This document shows positions 7,703 to 15,011 of a stretch of DNA of 25,250 bases, piece after piece. The stretch is from Stenotrophomonas sp. UBA2124. Lineage in GTDB: Bacteria; Pseudomonadota; Gammaproteobacteria; Xanthomonadales; Xanthomonadaceae. The stretch spans positions 1 to 25,250 of the forward strand of contig DCXY01000040.1 in NCBI GenBank assembly GCA_002329155.1, written 5' to 3'. A program made the position numbers and the translations under genes. The notes under the pieces are model-generated. The model saw nothing but the letters and a program-made list of their open reading frames with translations. It was not told where the DNA came from and did no database searches. Each line of letters opens with the position of its first letter. Positions within the stretch are counted from its first letter, which is position 1.

Positions 7703-8546
7703 TCCGGCAACAGGGCGCCTGCATTTCAGCAAGATGCATGGCGCCGGTAATGATTTCGTGGTGCTGGACCTGCGCGACGGCAGTGCGCCGCCCGATGCAG
7801 GGCTGGCAGCCAGGCTGGCCGACCGCCACCTTGGCGTGGGCTGCGACCAGATCCTGACCATCGAGCCGCCGCGCTCGGAAGCGGCAGTGGCGTCGTACCG
7901 CATCTGGAACTCGGACGGCTCCACCTCGCAGCAGTGCGGCAACGGCGCGCGCTGCGTGGCAGCCTGGCTGGTGCGCGATGGCGCGGCGCAGGGCGATGAA
8001 TTCGTCATCGACAGCCCGCTGCGCAGCCACAGGGTGCAGTGCCTGGGCGCGGACCAGTACGCGGTGGCGATGGGCCGGCCGGATTTCGCACCGACACGGA
8101 TTCCGCTGGCAGGCTTCCCGCGCGCACGCGAGGAATACACCTTGTCGCTGCAGGGCGAGAACATCCGCTTTGGTGCTGTGTCGATGGGCAATCCGCACGC
8201 GGTGCTGGAAGTGGGCCTGCTCGATGCCGCACCGGTGGAACGGTTGGGGCCGCTGCTGCAGCAGCATGCCTCGTTCCCGGAATCGGTGAACGTGGGCTTC
8301 GCCCAGCTGGTTGCCCCGGACCACGCGCGGCTGCGCGTGTTCGAGCGTGGCGTGGGTGAGACACTGGCCTGCGGCAGCGGTGCCTGTGCCGCGGCGGTGG
8401 TGCTGATGCAGCGCGGCCGCCTGCAGCGCGACGCGCTGATCTCGCTGCCTGGCGGTGACCTGCGCATCCAGTGGCCGGCCAATGATGCGGAAATCGTCAT
8501 GTCCGGCCCGGCGGCATTCGTATTCGACGGAGAGTGGATGGGATGA
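7695..8546 (+). CDS. dapF: Diaminopimelate epimerase
   Basis: A 283-residue enzyme that converts LL- to meso-diaminopimelate, the last step before lysine and the cross-linking residue of peptidoglycan. It is PLP-independent and uses two cysteines: Cys81 in STSQQCGNGARC and Cys226 in LACGSGACAAA, both visible in their conserved contexts. The N-terminal FSKMHGAGNDFVVLD and the middle VSMGNPHAVL motifs are also family hallmarks. The ATG at 7695 overlaps the lptM end (ATGGTTAA); the longer frame upstream is inside lptM. Usual family length is about 275, so the start gives about the expected N-terminus. The stop overlaps the DUF484 start in an ATGA. Cytoplasmic. No anomaly seen. Confidence 0.97.
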   Translation: MVNPATGRLHFSKMHGAGNDFVVLDLRDGSAPPDAGLAARLADRHLGVGCDQILTIEPPRSEAAVASYRIWNSDGSTSQQCGNGARCVAAWLVRDGAAQGDEFVIDSPLRSHRVQCLGADQYAVAMGRPDFAPTRIPLAGFPRAREEYTLSLQGENIRFGAVSMGNPHAVLEVGLLDAAPVERLGPLLQQHASFPESVNVGFAQLVAPDHARLRVFERGVGETLACGSGACAAAVVLMQRGRLQRDALISLPGGDLRIQWPANDAEIVMSGPAAFVFDGEWMG

Positions 8547-9220
8547 ACGACACGGCGGAAAAACTTGGTGCCCACGAGGTAGCGGCCTGGTTGCGGCGCC
8601 ACCCGGGTTTCCTCAAGCAGTTCCCGGACCTGGCCCTGACCATGGTGGTGCCGCGCGATGATGGCCCCACCGCCTCACTGGCCAGTTACCAGCTGGAAGT
8701 GTTGCGCGACAAGAACCGCGAGCTGTCGCGGCGGCTTGCCGAGCTGGGCAGCAATGCGCAGGTCAACGAGCGGCTGGCGGTGCGTACCCACCAGCTGACG
8801 CTGGCGCTGATGCGCCAGACCAGCGCGGCCGACACGCTGCGTGCCATGGCCGCATCGCTGGAAGAGGATTTTGCCGGCGACCTGGTGCGCATTGTCGGCC
8901 TGCAGCCGGTGCCCGAGCTGGAGCAGGCGGGCTGGTTCCAGCATATTGCGGCTGGTGACACGCGGCTGGCCGCGTTCCACGACTGCCTGCAGGATGGTGA
9001 GCCCATCTGCGGCCGGCTGCAGGTGGAAAAGAACAACGTGCTGTATGGCGCGCGCGTGGATGAAGTGTCGTCCACCGCGTTGCTGCCGTTGCCGGGCGTG
9101 GGCCTGATCGCGGTCGGCAGCCATGACCCCAACCGTTTCTACCCCGGCATGGGCACGCTGTTCCTGCGCATGATGGGCGAGGCGCTGGTGGTCGGGCTGC
9201 AGCGTTTCGACGGCAACTGA
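8543..9220 (+). CDS. DUF484 family protein
   Basis: A 225-residue protein of the DUF484 family, which has a GAF-like fold in its C-terminal part and no proven function. The N-terminal region (VAAWLRRHPGFLKQFPDL, then VPRDDGPTASLASYQLEVLRDKNREL) is the recognisable DUF484 start: a short helical segment followed by a coiled-coil stretch to about residue 80. The GAF-like half ends in GLIAVGSHDPNRFYPGMGTLFLRMMGEALV. The gene starts at the ATG in an ATGA overlap with dapF, implying translational coupling; an in-frame GTG at 8534 is less likely. Its place between dapF and xerC is the same in enterobacteria, so this is a conserved neighbour of unknown role. Cytoplasmic; no metal- or nucleotide-binding motif is evident. 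Confidence 0.9.
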   Translation: MNDTAEKLGAHEVAAWLRRHPGFLKQFPDLALTMVVPRDDGPTASLASYQLEVLRDKNRELSRRLAELGSNAQVNERLAVRTHQLTLALMRQTSAADTLRAMAASLEEDFAGDLVRIVGLQPVPELEQAGWFQHIAAGDTRLAAFHDCLQDGEPICGRLQVEKNNVLYGARVDEVSSTALLPLPGVGLIAVGSHDPNRFYPGMGTLFLRMMGEALVVGLQRFDGN

Positions 9221-9236
9221 AGGTGATGGCGCGGCG

Positions 9237-10115
9237 ATGAGCGCCATCCAGGCATTCCTGTCCTACCTGAAGGTCGAGCGGCGCATGTCCGCGCATACGC
9301 TGGATGCGTACCAGCGTGATCTGGCGGCACTGGCGCAGTGGTGCGCGAAGAACGGCATCGACGATGCGCAGGAGGTTGCCAACGACCAGCTGCGTGATTT
9401 CATCGCCGCCGAACACCGCCGCGGCCTGGCTGCAAAAAGCCTGCAGCGGCGGCTTTCAGCCTGCCGCAGCTTCTATGCGTGGCTGTTGAAGAACGGCGCC
9501 ATCAAGACCAGCCCTGCCGCCGGCCTGCGTGCGCCCAAGGCGCCGCGCAAGCTGCCGCAGGTGCTGGACGCCGACGAGGCCGTGCAGCTGGTGGAGCTGC
9601 CTACCGACGCCCCGTTGGGGCTGCGTGACCGCGCGCTGCTGGAGCTGTTCTATTCCTCGGGCCTGCGCCTGAGTGAACTGTGTGCGCTGCGCTGGCGTGA
9701 TCTGGACATGGCCAGCGGCATGGTGCTGGTGCACGGCAAGGGCAACCGCGAGCGCAGCGTGCCGGTAGGCACGCATGCGCTGGGCGCGCTGCAGGAATGG
9801 CGCAAGGACAGCGGTGGTGCTGGCGACAAGCCGGTGTTCCCCGGCCGTGGCGGCGGCCCGTTGAGCCAGCGTGCGGTGCAGATCCGCATCAAGCAGCTGG
9901 CGCAGCGGCAGGGCCTGTTCAAGCATGTGCACCCACACATGCTGCGGCATAGTTTCGCCAGCCACATCCTGGAATCGTCCGGCGATCTGCGTGGCGTGCA
10001 GGAACTGCTGGGCCATGCCGACATCGCCACGACCCAGATCTATACGCATCTGGATTTCCAGCACCTGGCCAAGGTGTACGACGCGGCGCACCCGCGCGCC
10101 AAGCGCAAGTCCTAG
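9237..10115 (+). CDS. xerC: Site-specific tyrosine recombinase XerC
   Basis: A 292-residue tyrosine recombinase that, with XerD, resolves chromosome dimers at dif. The N-terminal SAM-like core-binding domain (residues 1-85; LSYLKVERRMSAHTLDAYQRDLAAL) precedes the catalytic domain. All catalytic residues are present: Arg144 (SSGLRLSELCAL), Lys168 (HGKGNRERSVP), His234 and Arg237 (HPHMLRHSFA), His260 (LLGHADIATTQ) and the nucleophile Tyr269 (IYTHLDF). HPHMLRHSFASH and the dapF-DUF484-xerC order mark it as the housekeeping XerC rather than a phage or integron integrase. The start at 9237 follows DUF484 by 16 bases, with GAAGGTG slightly far upstream. The following 153 bases to the next gene hold no clear feature. 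Confidence 0.95.
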   Translation: MSAIQAFLSYLKVERRMSAHTLDAYQRDLAALAQWCAKNGIDDAQEVANDQLRDFIAAEHRRGLAAKSLQRRLSACRSFYAWLLKNGAIKTSPAAGLRAPKAPRKLPQVLDADEAVQLVELPTDAPLGLRDRALLELFYSSGLRLSELCALRWRDLDMASGMVLVHGKGNRERSVPVGTHALGALQEWRKDSGGAGDKPVFPGRGGGPLSQRAVQIRIKQLAQRQGLFKHVHPHMLRHSFASHILESSGDLRGVQELLGHADIATTQIYTHLDFQHLAKVYDAAHPRAKRKS

Positions 10116-10268
10116 CCCATCCGCTGCTACTGAACCGGCTCATCTTCCGCCGCGCGGCGCAGGCAGGGTTGCCCGCAGCGTGTGGTCAGGTAATGCGTTG
10201 CAGTTGATCTGTGTCAGGGCGGGGCAGGTGCAGGGGGCGCAGGCTGGGTGTATCGAGGAGGGAGCATC

Positions 10269-10478
10269 ATGGCCAAGCCATTTCCGTTGAATCCCAAGCA
10301 CCCCGAGCGCATCTGCTGGGGCTGTGACCGCTACTGCGCGGCCGATGCGCTGCAGTGCGGCAATGGCTCCGGGCGCACCCAGCACCCCGCGGAAACGCAG
10401 GGCGAGGACTGGTACATCTACTGGGGCATCGAACCGGAACCGGAGCGGCCCAATATCGCAAAGAAACAATCGCGCTGA
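10269..10478 (+). CDS. DUF3079 family small cysteine-containing protein
   Basis: A 69-residue protein recognisable as DUF3079 by KPFPLNPKHPERICWGCDRYCAAD near the N-terminus and EDWYIYWGIEPE near the end. Four cysteines (Cys16, Cys19 and Cys23 plus one at about 30) in a CWGC-x3-C arrangement could bind a metal, but that is inference. The ATG at 10269 is well supported by a purine-rich GGAGGGAG (10257-10264) ending four bases before it. It sits between xerC and hslV and is probably expressed separately from hslV, which has its own heat-shock promoter. Function is unknown. Confidence 0.85.
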   Translation: MAKPFPLNPKHPERICWGCDRYCAADALQCGNGSGRTQHPAETQGEDWYIYWGIEPEPERPNIAKKQSR

Positions 10479-10603
10479 ATCGACAGCTGGAAGGGCCGCC
10501 CTTGGGGAGCCGATCTGCAGCCCGTTCGCGGAGCTGATCTGACGGCACTCACCGCGCAGGCGCAACGCCATTGCTCCCGCAGGTAGCGGACAACACGGGA
10601 TGT

Positions 10604-10619
10604 CGCCTGCCCGCAGGCG
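10604..10619. other. Short GC hairpin between the DUF3079 gene and hslV
   Basis: CGCCTGC and GCAGGCG pair around CC. There is no T-run, so it is not a convincing terminator. The rest of 10479-10718 shows nothing recognisable. Confidence 0.3.
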
Positions 10620-10718
10620 GCGGTGGCGCACCCGCCAGAGGCCCCGCAGCCAGCCCTCCGTACACCAGCAGGCGCCAGCGCCTGAACGCCACCTGTCGCC
10701 ACCCGATACCGTCGCAGG

Positions 10719-10747
10719 CTTGATCGCGGCGTGGTCTGTCCCCATCT
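10719..10747 (+). promoter_or_regulatory. Sigma-32 (RpoH) heat-shock promoter of hslVU
   Basis: CTTGATC (10719-10725), a 14-base spacer and CCCCATCT (10740-10747) match the RpoH consensus CTTGAAA-N(11-16)-CCCCATNT at 5 of 7 and all defined positions respectively. It ends 26 bases before the hslV ATG, at a sensible distance. hslVU is a known RpoH regulon operon in other Proteobacteria. Confidence 0.8.
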
Positions 10748-10773
10748 CCGGTGAACAGTATTCCGGAGGCCAT

Positions 10774-11325
10774 ATGGACCCCAGTCAGAACCCGAGTGTT
10801 TTCCACGCCACCACCATCTGCTGCGTGCGTCGTGGCGACAAAGTGGCCATTGCCGGTGACGGCCAGGTCACGCTGGGGCACACGGTGATGAAGGGCAATG
10901 CGCGCAAGGTGCGTCGCCTTGGCCGCGATGGTCAGGTGCTGGCGGGTTTTGCCGGTGCCGCCGCCGATGCCTTCACCCTGTTCGAGTTGTTCGAGGCCAA
11001 GCTGGAGAAGCATGGCCAGTTGACCCGTGCCGCGGTGGAGCTGGCCAAGGACTGGCGTACCGACCGCCGCTACGGAAAGCTTGAAGCCCTGTTGGCCGTG
11101 GCCGACAGGGAAACCTCGCTGATCATCAGCGGTACGGGCGATGTGATCGAGCCGGAGGACGGCATCATCGCGATTGGCTCTGGCGGCTCGTATGCGCTGA
11201 GCGCCGCCCGCGCGCTGCTGGCGCACACCGAACTTGATGCCAAGGCCGTTGCGATGGAGGCAATCAACATCGCCGGTGGCATCTGCATCTATACGAATAC
11301 CAACGTCGTGGTGGAAGAGCTGTAA
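10774..11325 (+). CDS. hslV: ATP-dependent protease subunit HslV (N-terminally extended)
   Basis: A 183-residue proteasome-like peptidase that forms a double hexamer capped by HslU and degrades misfolded proteins in the cytoplasm. The family signature ATTICCVRRGDKVAIAGDGQ, the MKGNARKVRRL lysines and the SGTGDVIEPEDGIIAIGSGG block are present. In most HslVs the nucleophile Thr directly follows the initiator Met. Here the expected Thr is residue 13, after a 12-residue leader ending FHA, so the leader must be removed for a free N-terminal Thr. The start is firm: GGAGG (10765-10769) lies four bases before the ATG and no Met lies closer to Thr13. I recall similar leaders in Xanthomonas HslV, so this is probably lineage-wide. 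Downstream hslU follows after 121 bases. Confidence 0.96.
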   Translation: MDPSQNPSVFHATTICCVRRGDKVAIAGDGQVTLGHTVMKGNARKVRRLGRDGQVLAGFAGAAADAFTLFELFEAKLEKHGQLTRAAVELAKDWRTDRRYGKLEALLAVADRETSLIISGTGDVIEPEDGIIAIGSGGSYALSAARALLAHTELDAKAVAMEAINIAGGICIYTNTNVVVEEL

Positions 11326-11334
11326 GGCGCAGGC

Positions 11335-11445
11335 GGGGAATGGGTGACTCGGAAGCGGGAGTGACCGCATCCGGTGATCGAAGATTCCCTGCAGGCCCCG
11401 ACCGCTGCTTCCCGGTTCCCCGTTCCCACTTCCCGGTTTTCCCCC
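11335..11445. repeat. Low-complexity GGGAA / TTCCC inverted stretch between hslV and hslU
   Basis: GGGAATGGG...CGGAAGCGGGAG near 11337-11364 is imperfectly complementary to the run of TTCCCGGTTCCCCGTTCCCACTTCCC-type units near 11409-11440. The two could pair across about 45 bases in an hslVU message. The TTCCC-like tandem units look like a degenerate short intergenic repeat. No T-run follows, so read-through into hslU is expected. Confidence 0.45.
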
Positions 11446-11446
11446 A

Positions 11447-12823
11447 ATGAATCACAAGATCGAAGTTTCTTCCGCCACCATGACCCCGCGCGAGATCGTG
11501 CAGGAACTGGACCGGCACATCGTGGGCCAGCACGACGCCAAGCGTGCGGTCGCCATCGCCCTGCGCAACCGCTGGCGGCGCATGCAGCTGCCGGCCGAGC
11601 TGCGCAATGAAGTGATGCCCAAGAACATCCTGATGATCGGCCCCACCGGCGTGGGCAAGACCGAGATCGCGCGCCGCCTGGCCACGCTGGCCAACGCGCC
11701 GTTCGTCAAGGTCGAAGCCACGCGCTTCACCGAGGTGGGCTACGTCGGCAAGGACGTGGAGCAGATCATCCGCGACCTGGCCGATACCGCGGTCAAGCTC
11801 TACCGCGAGCAGGCCAAGGTGCGTGTGCGCACCCAGGCCGAGGAGAAGGCCGAGGACCGCATTCTTGATGCGCTGCTGCCGCGCCGCAGCGTGGGCATCG
11901 GGTTTGATGCCGAGGCCGCACGCAACGAGCCGTCCGCCGCCGACAACGACACACGCATCAAGTTCCGCCGCATGCTGCGCGATGGCGAGCTGGACGAGCG
12001 CGAGATCGAGCTGGACGTGGCCGCCAACGTCAGCATGGACATCATGACCCCGCCGGGCATGGAGGAAATGGGCCAGCAGCTGAAATCCATGTTCGCCAAC
12101 CTGGGCAGCGCCAAGTCCAACAAGCGCACGCTGACCATCAAGGCCGCGCGCCCCCTGCTGATCGAGGAAGAGGCCGGCAAGCTGGTCAACGAGGACGACA
12201 TCCGCTCCGCCGCCATCGAAGCCTGCGAGCAGCATGGCATTGTCTTCATCGACGAGATCGACAAGGTGGCCAAGCGCAGCGATGCCGGCTCCACCGGTGG
12301 CGATGTTTCGCGCGAAGGCGTGCAGCGTGACCTGCTGCCGCTGGTGGAAGGCTCCAACGTGTCCACCAAGTACGGCACGGTGAAGACCGACCACATTCTG
12401 TTCATTGCCTCCGGTGCGTTCCATCTGGCCAAGCCCAGCGATCTGATTCCGGAACTGCAGGGCCGCTTCCCGATCCGTGTGGAGCTGGGTGCGCTGAGCA
12501 AGCAGGATTTCGTGCGCATTCTCACCGAGCCCAAGGCTGCGCTGACCAAGCAGTACGAAGCGTTGCTGGCCACCGAAGGCGTCAGCGTCGCGTTCACCGG
12601 TGATGCGGTGGACCGGCTTGCCGAGATCGCCTTCCAGGTCAACGAGCGCCAGGAGAACATCGGTGCCCGCCGCCTGCACACGGTGCTGGAGCGCCTGCTG
12701 GATACGCTCAGCTACGAGGCGCCGGACCGCGGTGGTGAAACCATCAGCATCGACCAGGCATATGTGGACAAACACCTGGGCGAACTGGTGCAGGACCCGG
12801 ACCTGAGCCGCTACATCCTGTAA
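11447..12823 (+). CDS. hslU: ATP-dependent protease ATPase subunit HslU
   Basis: A 458-residue AAA+ unfoldase that feeds substrates to HslV. Walker A is GPTGVGKT (residues 65-72, Lys71). The pore loop GYVG lies in FTEVGYVGKDVE near residue 100. Walker B is VFIDEIDK (residues 266-273). Sensor and arginine-finger segments follow in ELQGRFPIRVEL and NIGARRLHTVLERL. The inserted I-domain spans about residues 110-240. The C-terminus RYIL matches the conserved tail that docks into HslV. Length is near the family norm of about 445-460. The start at 11447 gives the usual ATMTPREIVQELDRHIVGQ region about ten residues in. It is probably cotranscribed with hslV from the heat-shock promoter and ends at a perfect hairpin. 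Confidence 0.97.
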   Translation: MNHKIEVSSATMTPREIVQELDRHIVGQHDAKRAVAIALRNRWRRMQLPAELRNEVMPKNILMIGPTGVGKTEIARRLATLANAPFVKVEATRFTEVGYVGKDVEQIIRDLADTAVKLYREQAKVRVRTQAEEKAEDRILDALLPRRSVGIGFDAEAARNEPSAADNDTRIKFRRMLRDGELDEREIELDVAANVSMDIMTPPGMEEMGQQLKSMFANLGSAKSNKRTLTIKAARPLLIEEEAGKLVNEDDIRSAAIEACEQHGIVFIDEIDKVAKRSDAGSTGGDVSREGVQRDLLPLVEGSNVSTKYGTVKTDHILFIASGAFHLAKPSDLIPELQGRFPIRVELGALSKQDFVRILTEPKAALTKQYEALLATEGVSVAFTGDAVDRLAEIAFQVNERQENIGARRLHTVLERLLDTLSYEAPDRGGETISIDQAYVDKHLGELVQDPDLSRYIL

Positions 12824-12843
12824 TCCGTCATCACAGCGGTGAA

Positions 12844-12879
12844 ACGAAAACGGCAGCACGCAGGTGCTGCCGTTTTCGT
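12844..12879. terminator. Bidirectional intrinsic terminator between hslU and tetR
   Basis: A perfect 16-bp stem, ACGAAAACGGCAGCAC with its complement, around a GCAG loop. The arms carry AAAA at one end and TTTT at the other, so it can terminate both convergent genes. Confidence 0.9.
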
Positions 12880-12905
12880 CGTGCTGCGCGAAAGCGGGGA
12901 GGGCG

Positions 12906-13580
12906 CTATTCCTCTTCGTCCGGGTCCGGTGGCAGCGCGTAGGGGGCTTCGCCGGCGCTGAACACCCCCGGCCGCACATGGTGCGCCAGCAGTGCATCCA
13001 TCATGTCGCGGCAGTCGCGCTGCAGCGCGAATTCGCCCGGCTCCAGCATCGCGCTGTACAGCACGCCGGTCAGGCCGGCATGCAGGATGCGCACGAGACT
13101 GTCGATGTCCACGCCGTCGCGCAGCTGGTCGAGCATGCGCGCGCGCTCCAGCGCACGGCGGAAGATGGCCATCTCCTGCGTGATGCTGTCGTGCTGCAGC
13201 TGCTGCATGGCCTGGCTTTCGGTCGAAAGATCGTTGCGCAGCATGATCTCCATCATGTCGCGCAGCTGCGGGTCGCTGTCCAGCTCCTGCAGCGACATCA
13301 GCATGGCCGCGCGCAGGTCGCGGATGGGCGTACTGCGGTGGGGCGAATAGCTGCGTTGCAGGCGCTTGATGAAGGGCACCCGCTTGCGGTTGATCATCGC
13401 CTCCAGCACTTCGGTCTTGTTCTTGAAGTGCCAGTACACCGCGCCACGGGTATAGCCGGCGCGCTCGCCAATGGCGGCAAGCGAGGTGCCGGCTACGCCG
13501 TTTTCATGGAAGCAGGCCAGCGCGGCATCAAGGATGCCTTCACGGGTGGCCTGCGCCTCTTCTTTGGTTTTTCTGGCCAT
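12906..13580 (-). CDS. TetR/AcrR-family repressor (SmeT/TtgR-like) of the adjacent RND pump
   Basis: A 224-residue TetR-family regulator. The N-terminal helix-turn-helix domain (residues about 10-56: REGILDAALACFHENGVAG, then AGYTRGAVYWHFKNKTEVL) has the AGYTRGAVYWHFKNK recognition-helix signature shared by AcrR, TtgR and SmeT. The C-terminal part (from about residue 70) is a helical ligand-binding domain. The start at 13580 gives the family's usual MARKTKEEA beginning; the frame extends further upstream to 13742 but would run through the operator. It is divergent from the efflux genes, and a TtgR-type operator lies 44 bases upstream of its start, so autoregulation and repression of the pump, relieved by a hydrophobic ligand, are inferred. 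It is a relative of SmeT, but whether it is SmeT itself cannot be told. Confidence 0.92.
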   Translation of the reverse strand: MARKTKEEAQATREGILDAALACFHENGVAGTSLAAIGERAGYTRGAVYWHFKNKTEVLEAMINRKRVPFIKRLQRSYSPHRSTPIRDLRAAMLMSLQELDSDPQLRDMMEIMLRNDLSTESQAMQQLQHDSITQEMAIFRRALERARMLDQLRDGVDIDSLVRILHAGLTGVLYSAMLEPGEFALQRDCRDMMDALLAHHVRPGVFSAGEAPYALPPDPDEEE

Positions 13581-13623
13581 TGCTGGAGCAGCTGCTGGAT
13601 GAAACCGGCCTGAATTGTAGCCG

Positions 13624-13651
13624 TTTACAAACAGCCGTGCATGTATGTATA
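13624..13651. promoter_or_regulatory. 28-bp TetR operator (TtgR/SmeT type)
   Basis: A pseudopalindrome with arms TTTACAAAC (13624-13632) and GTATGTATA (13643-13651), matching at 7 of 9 positions and separated by 10 bp. The TTTACAAACA...CATG-ATGTA-GTATATT layout closely resembles the TtgR operator and the 28-bp SmeT site as I remember them from the literature. It lies between the divergent regulator and pump genes. Confidence 0.8.
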
Positions 13652-13653
13652 TT
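13624..13653 (+). promoter_or_regulatory. Sigma-70 promoter of the efflux operon, overlapped by the operator
   Basis: TTTACA (13624-13629) and TATATT (13648-13653) with an 18-base spacer each match consensus in 5 of 6 positions. The operator covers almost the whole promoter, which explains repression by occlusion. The implied 5' leader to the adaptor start at 13812 is about 150 bases, unusually long. Confidence 0.65.
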
Positions 13654-13811
13654 TCCGTGGCTTGCTTCGCAGGATGGACGTGCCGCGTGCGCGGGGTTTC
13701 TTTCAACCGCGCTAACGGGCATGTCCGTAGCGTATGCGCCAAGGGCGGGTTGTTACCCGGCCCGGGCGTTGCGTTGCCTGTGGGCGTCTTCTTTCAATCG
13801 AGTCCTTTCCC

Positions 13812-14999
13812 ATGTCCCGAATCAGCCACAGCAGCCGGATCGTTGCGCTCTCTCTTGCCCTCACCATCGCGCTCGCCGCCTGCAAGGGCGGTGAAGAACA
13901 GCAGCCGCAGGGCGGCCCGGGCCAGGTCACCGTGGTCACGCTCAAGGCGCAGCCGGTCATGCTGACCCGCGAGCTGGCCGGCCGTGCCACCGGTTATGAA
14001 GTGGCTGAAGTGCGGCCGCAGGTGAGCGGCATTGTTGCCAAACGTCTGTTCACCGAGGGCAGCGTGGTCAAGCAGGGGCAGGCGCTGTACCAGCTGGATG
14101 ATGCCTCCTACCGCGCGCAGGCCAACAACGCACGTGCCCAGGTGGCACGCGCCGAAGCCACCGCCAATGCGGCACGGCTGGCCGCGCGCCGCAGCAGCGA
14201 GCTGGTGCGTACCAAGCTGATCAGCGTGCAGGACGATGAAGCCGCGCAGGCAGCGTGGAAGCAGGCCGACGCCGATGTGCTGGCCGCGCGCGCCTCGCTG
14301 GATGCGGCCAATGTCACGCTGGGCTATGCGCGCATCACCGCGCCCATCAGCGGCCAGATCGGCAAGTCCTCGGTTACCCAGGGCGCGCTGGTCAGCGCCG
14401 GCCAGGCCGCGCCGCTGGCGACGATCAACCGGCTTGATCCGATCTATATCGATGTCACCCAGTCCTCGGCCGAGCTGCTGCAGCTGCGCCGCGAACTGGC
14501 TGCCGGCCGCCTGGAAGGCGCGTCGGAACTGCCGGTGGACATCGTGCTGGAAGACGGCACCCCCTTCGCCCACAAGGGCACGCTGGAGTTTTCCGAAGTC
14601 AGCGTTGATCCTTCTACCGGCAGTTACAGCCTGCGCGTGCGCGTGGACAACCCGGACCAGGTGCTGATGCCGGGCATGTTCGTGCGCGCGGTGCTGGGCA
14701 GCGGCGTGCGCCCGGATGGCCTGCTGGTGCCCATGCAGGGCATCGCGCGTGACCCGAAGGGCGACACCAGCGCCATGGTGGTCGATGCCAAGGGCACGGT
14801 GGAGCAGCGTCCGGTGAAGGTCAGCCGCACCATCGGCGACAAGTGGCTGGTCGAGGACGGCCTGAAGCCGGGCGACAAGGTCATCGTCGAAGGCCTGCAG
14901 AAGATCGGCCCCGGCATGCCGGTGCAGGCCACCGAGAAGGGTGCCGAGCCCGCCAAGCCCGCCGCCGCACCGGCCACCGCGCCGGCGGCCAAGCAGTAA
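13812..14999 (+). CDS. RND efflux periplasmic adaptor lipoprotein (AcrA/MexA family)
   Basis: A 395-residue membrane fusion protein that couples an RND pump to an outer-membrane channel. The signal peptide ends in the lipobox LAAC with Cys24 lipidated, anchoring it to the inner membrane. Domains in order are: first half of the barrel-sandwich (VRPQVSGIVAKRLFTEGSVVKQGQ, about 70-95), an alpha-helical hairpin (about 100-175, Ala-rich with RSSELVRTKLISVQDDEAA), second barrel-sandwich half (ARITAPISGQIGKSSVTQGALVS), beta-barrel (about 220-305) and membrane-proximal domain (310-375). The C-terminal tail is Ala/Pro-rich. I start at 13812 rather than the in-frame 13734 because only the former begins the signal peptide; its ribosome binding site is weak. 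The pump gene follows after 12 bases. No outer-membrane factor gene is present downstream. Confidence 0.93.
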   Translation: MSRISHSSRIVALSLALTIALAACKGGEEQQPQGGPGQVTVVTLKAQPVMLTRELAGRATGYEVAEVRPQVSGIVAKRLFTEGSVVKQGQALYQLDDASYRAQANNARAQVARAEATANAARLAARRSSELVRTKLISVQDDEAAQAAWKQADADVLAARASLDAANVTLGYARITAPISGQIGKSSVTQGALVSAGQAAPLATINRLDPIYIDVTQSSAELLQLRRELAAGRLEGASELPVDIVLEDGTPFAHKGTLEFSEVSVDPSTGSYSLRVRVDNPDQVLMPGMFVRAVLGSGVRPDGLLVPMQGIARDPKGDTSAMVVDAKGTVEQRPVKVSRTIGDKWLVEDGLKPGDKVIVEGLQKIGPGMPVQATEKGAEPAKPAAAPATAPAAKQ

Positions 15000-15011
15000 G
15001 CGGAGACTCCC

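Noticed and set aside
9237..10115. Tyrosine recombinase as a sign of a phage or integrative element
   Set aside because: Its sequence motifs and its dapF-DUF484 neighbourhood identify it as housekeeping XerC. No attachment repeats or cargo genes are seen.
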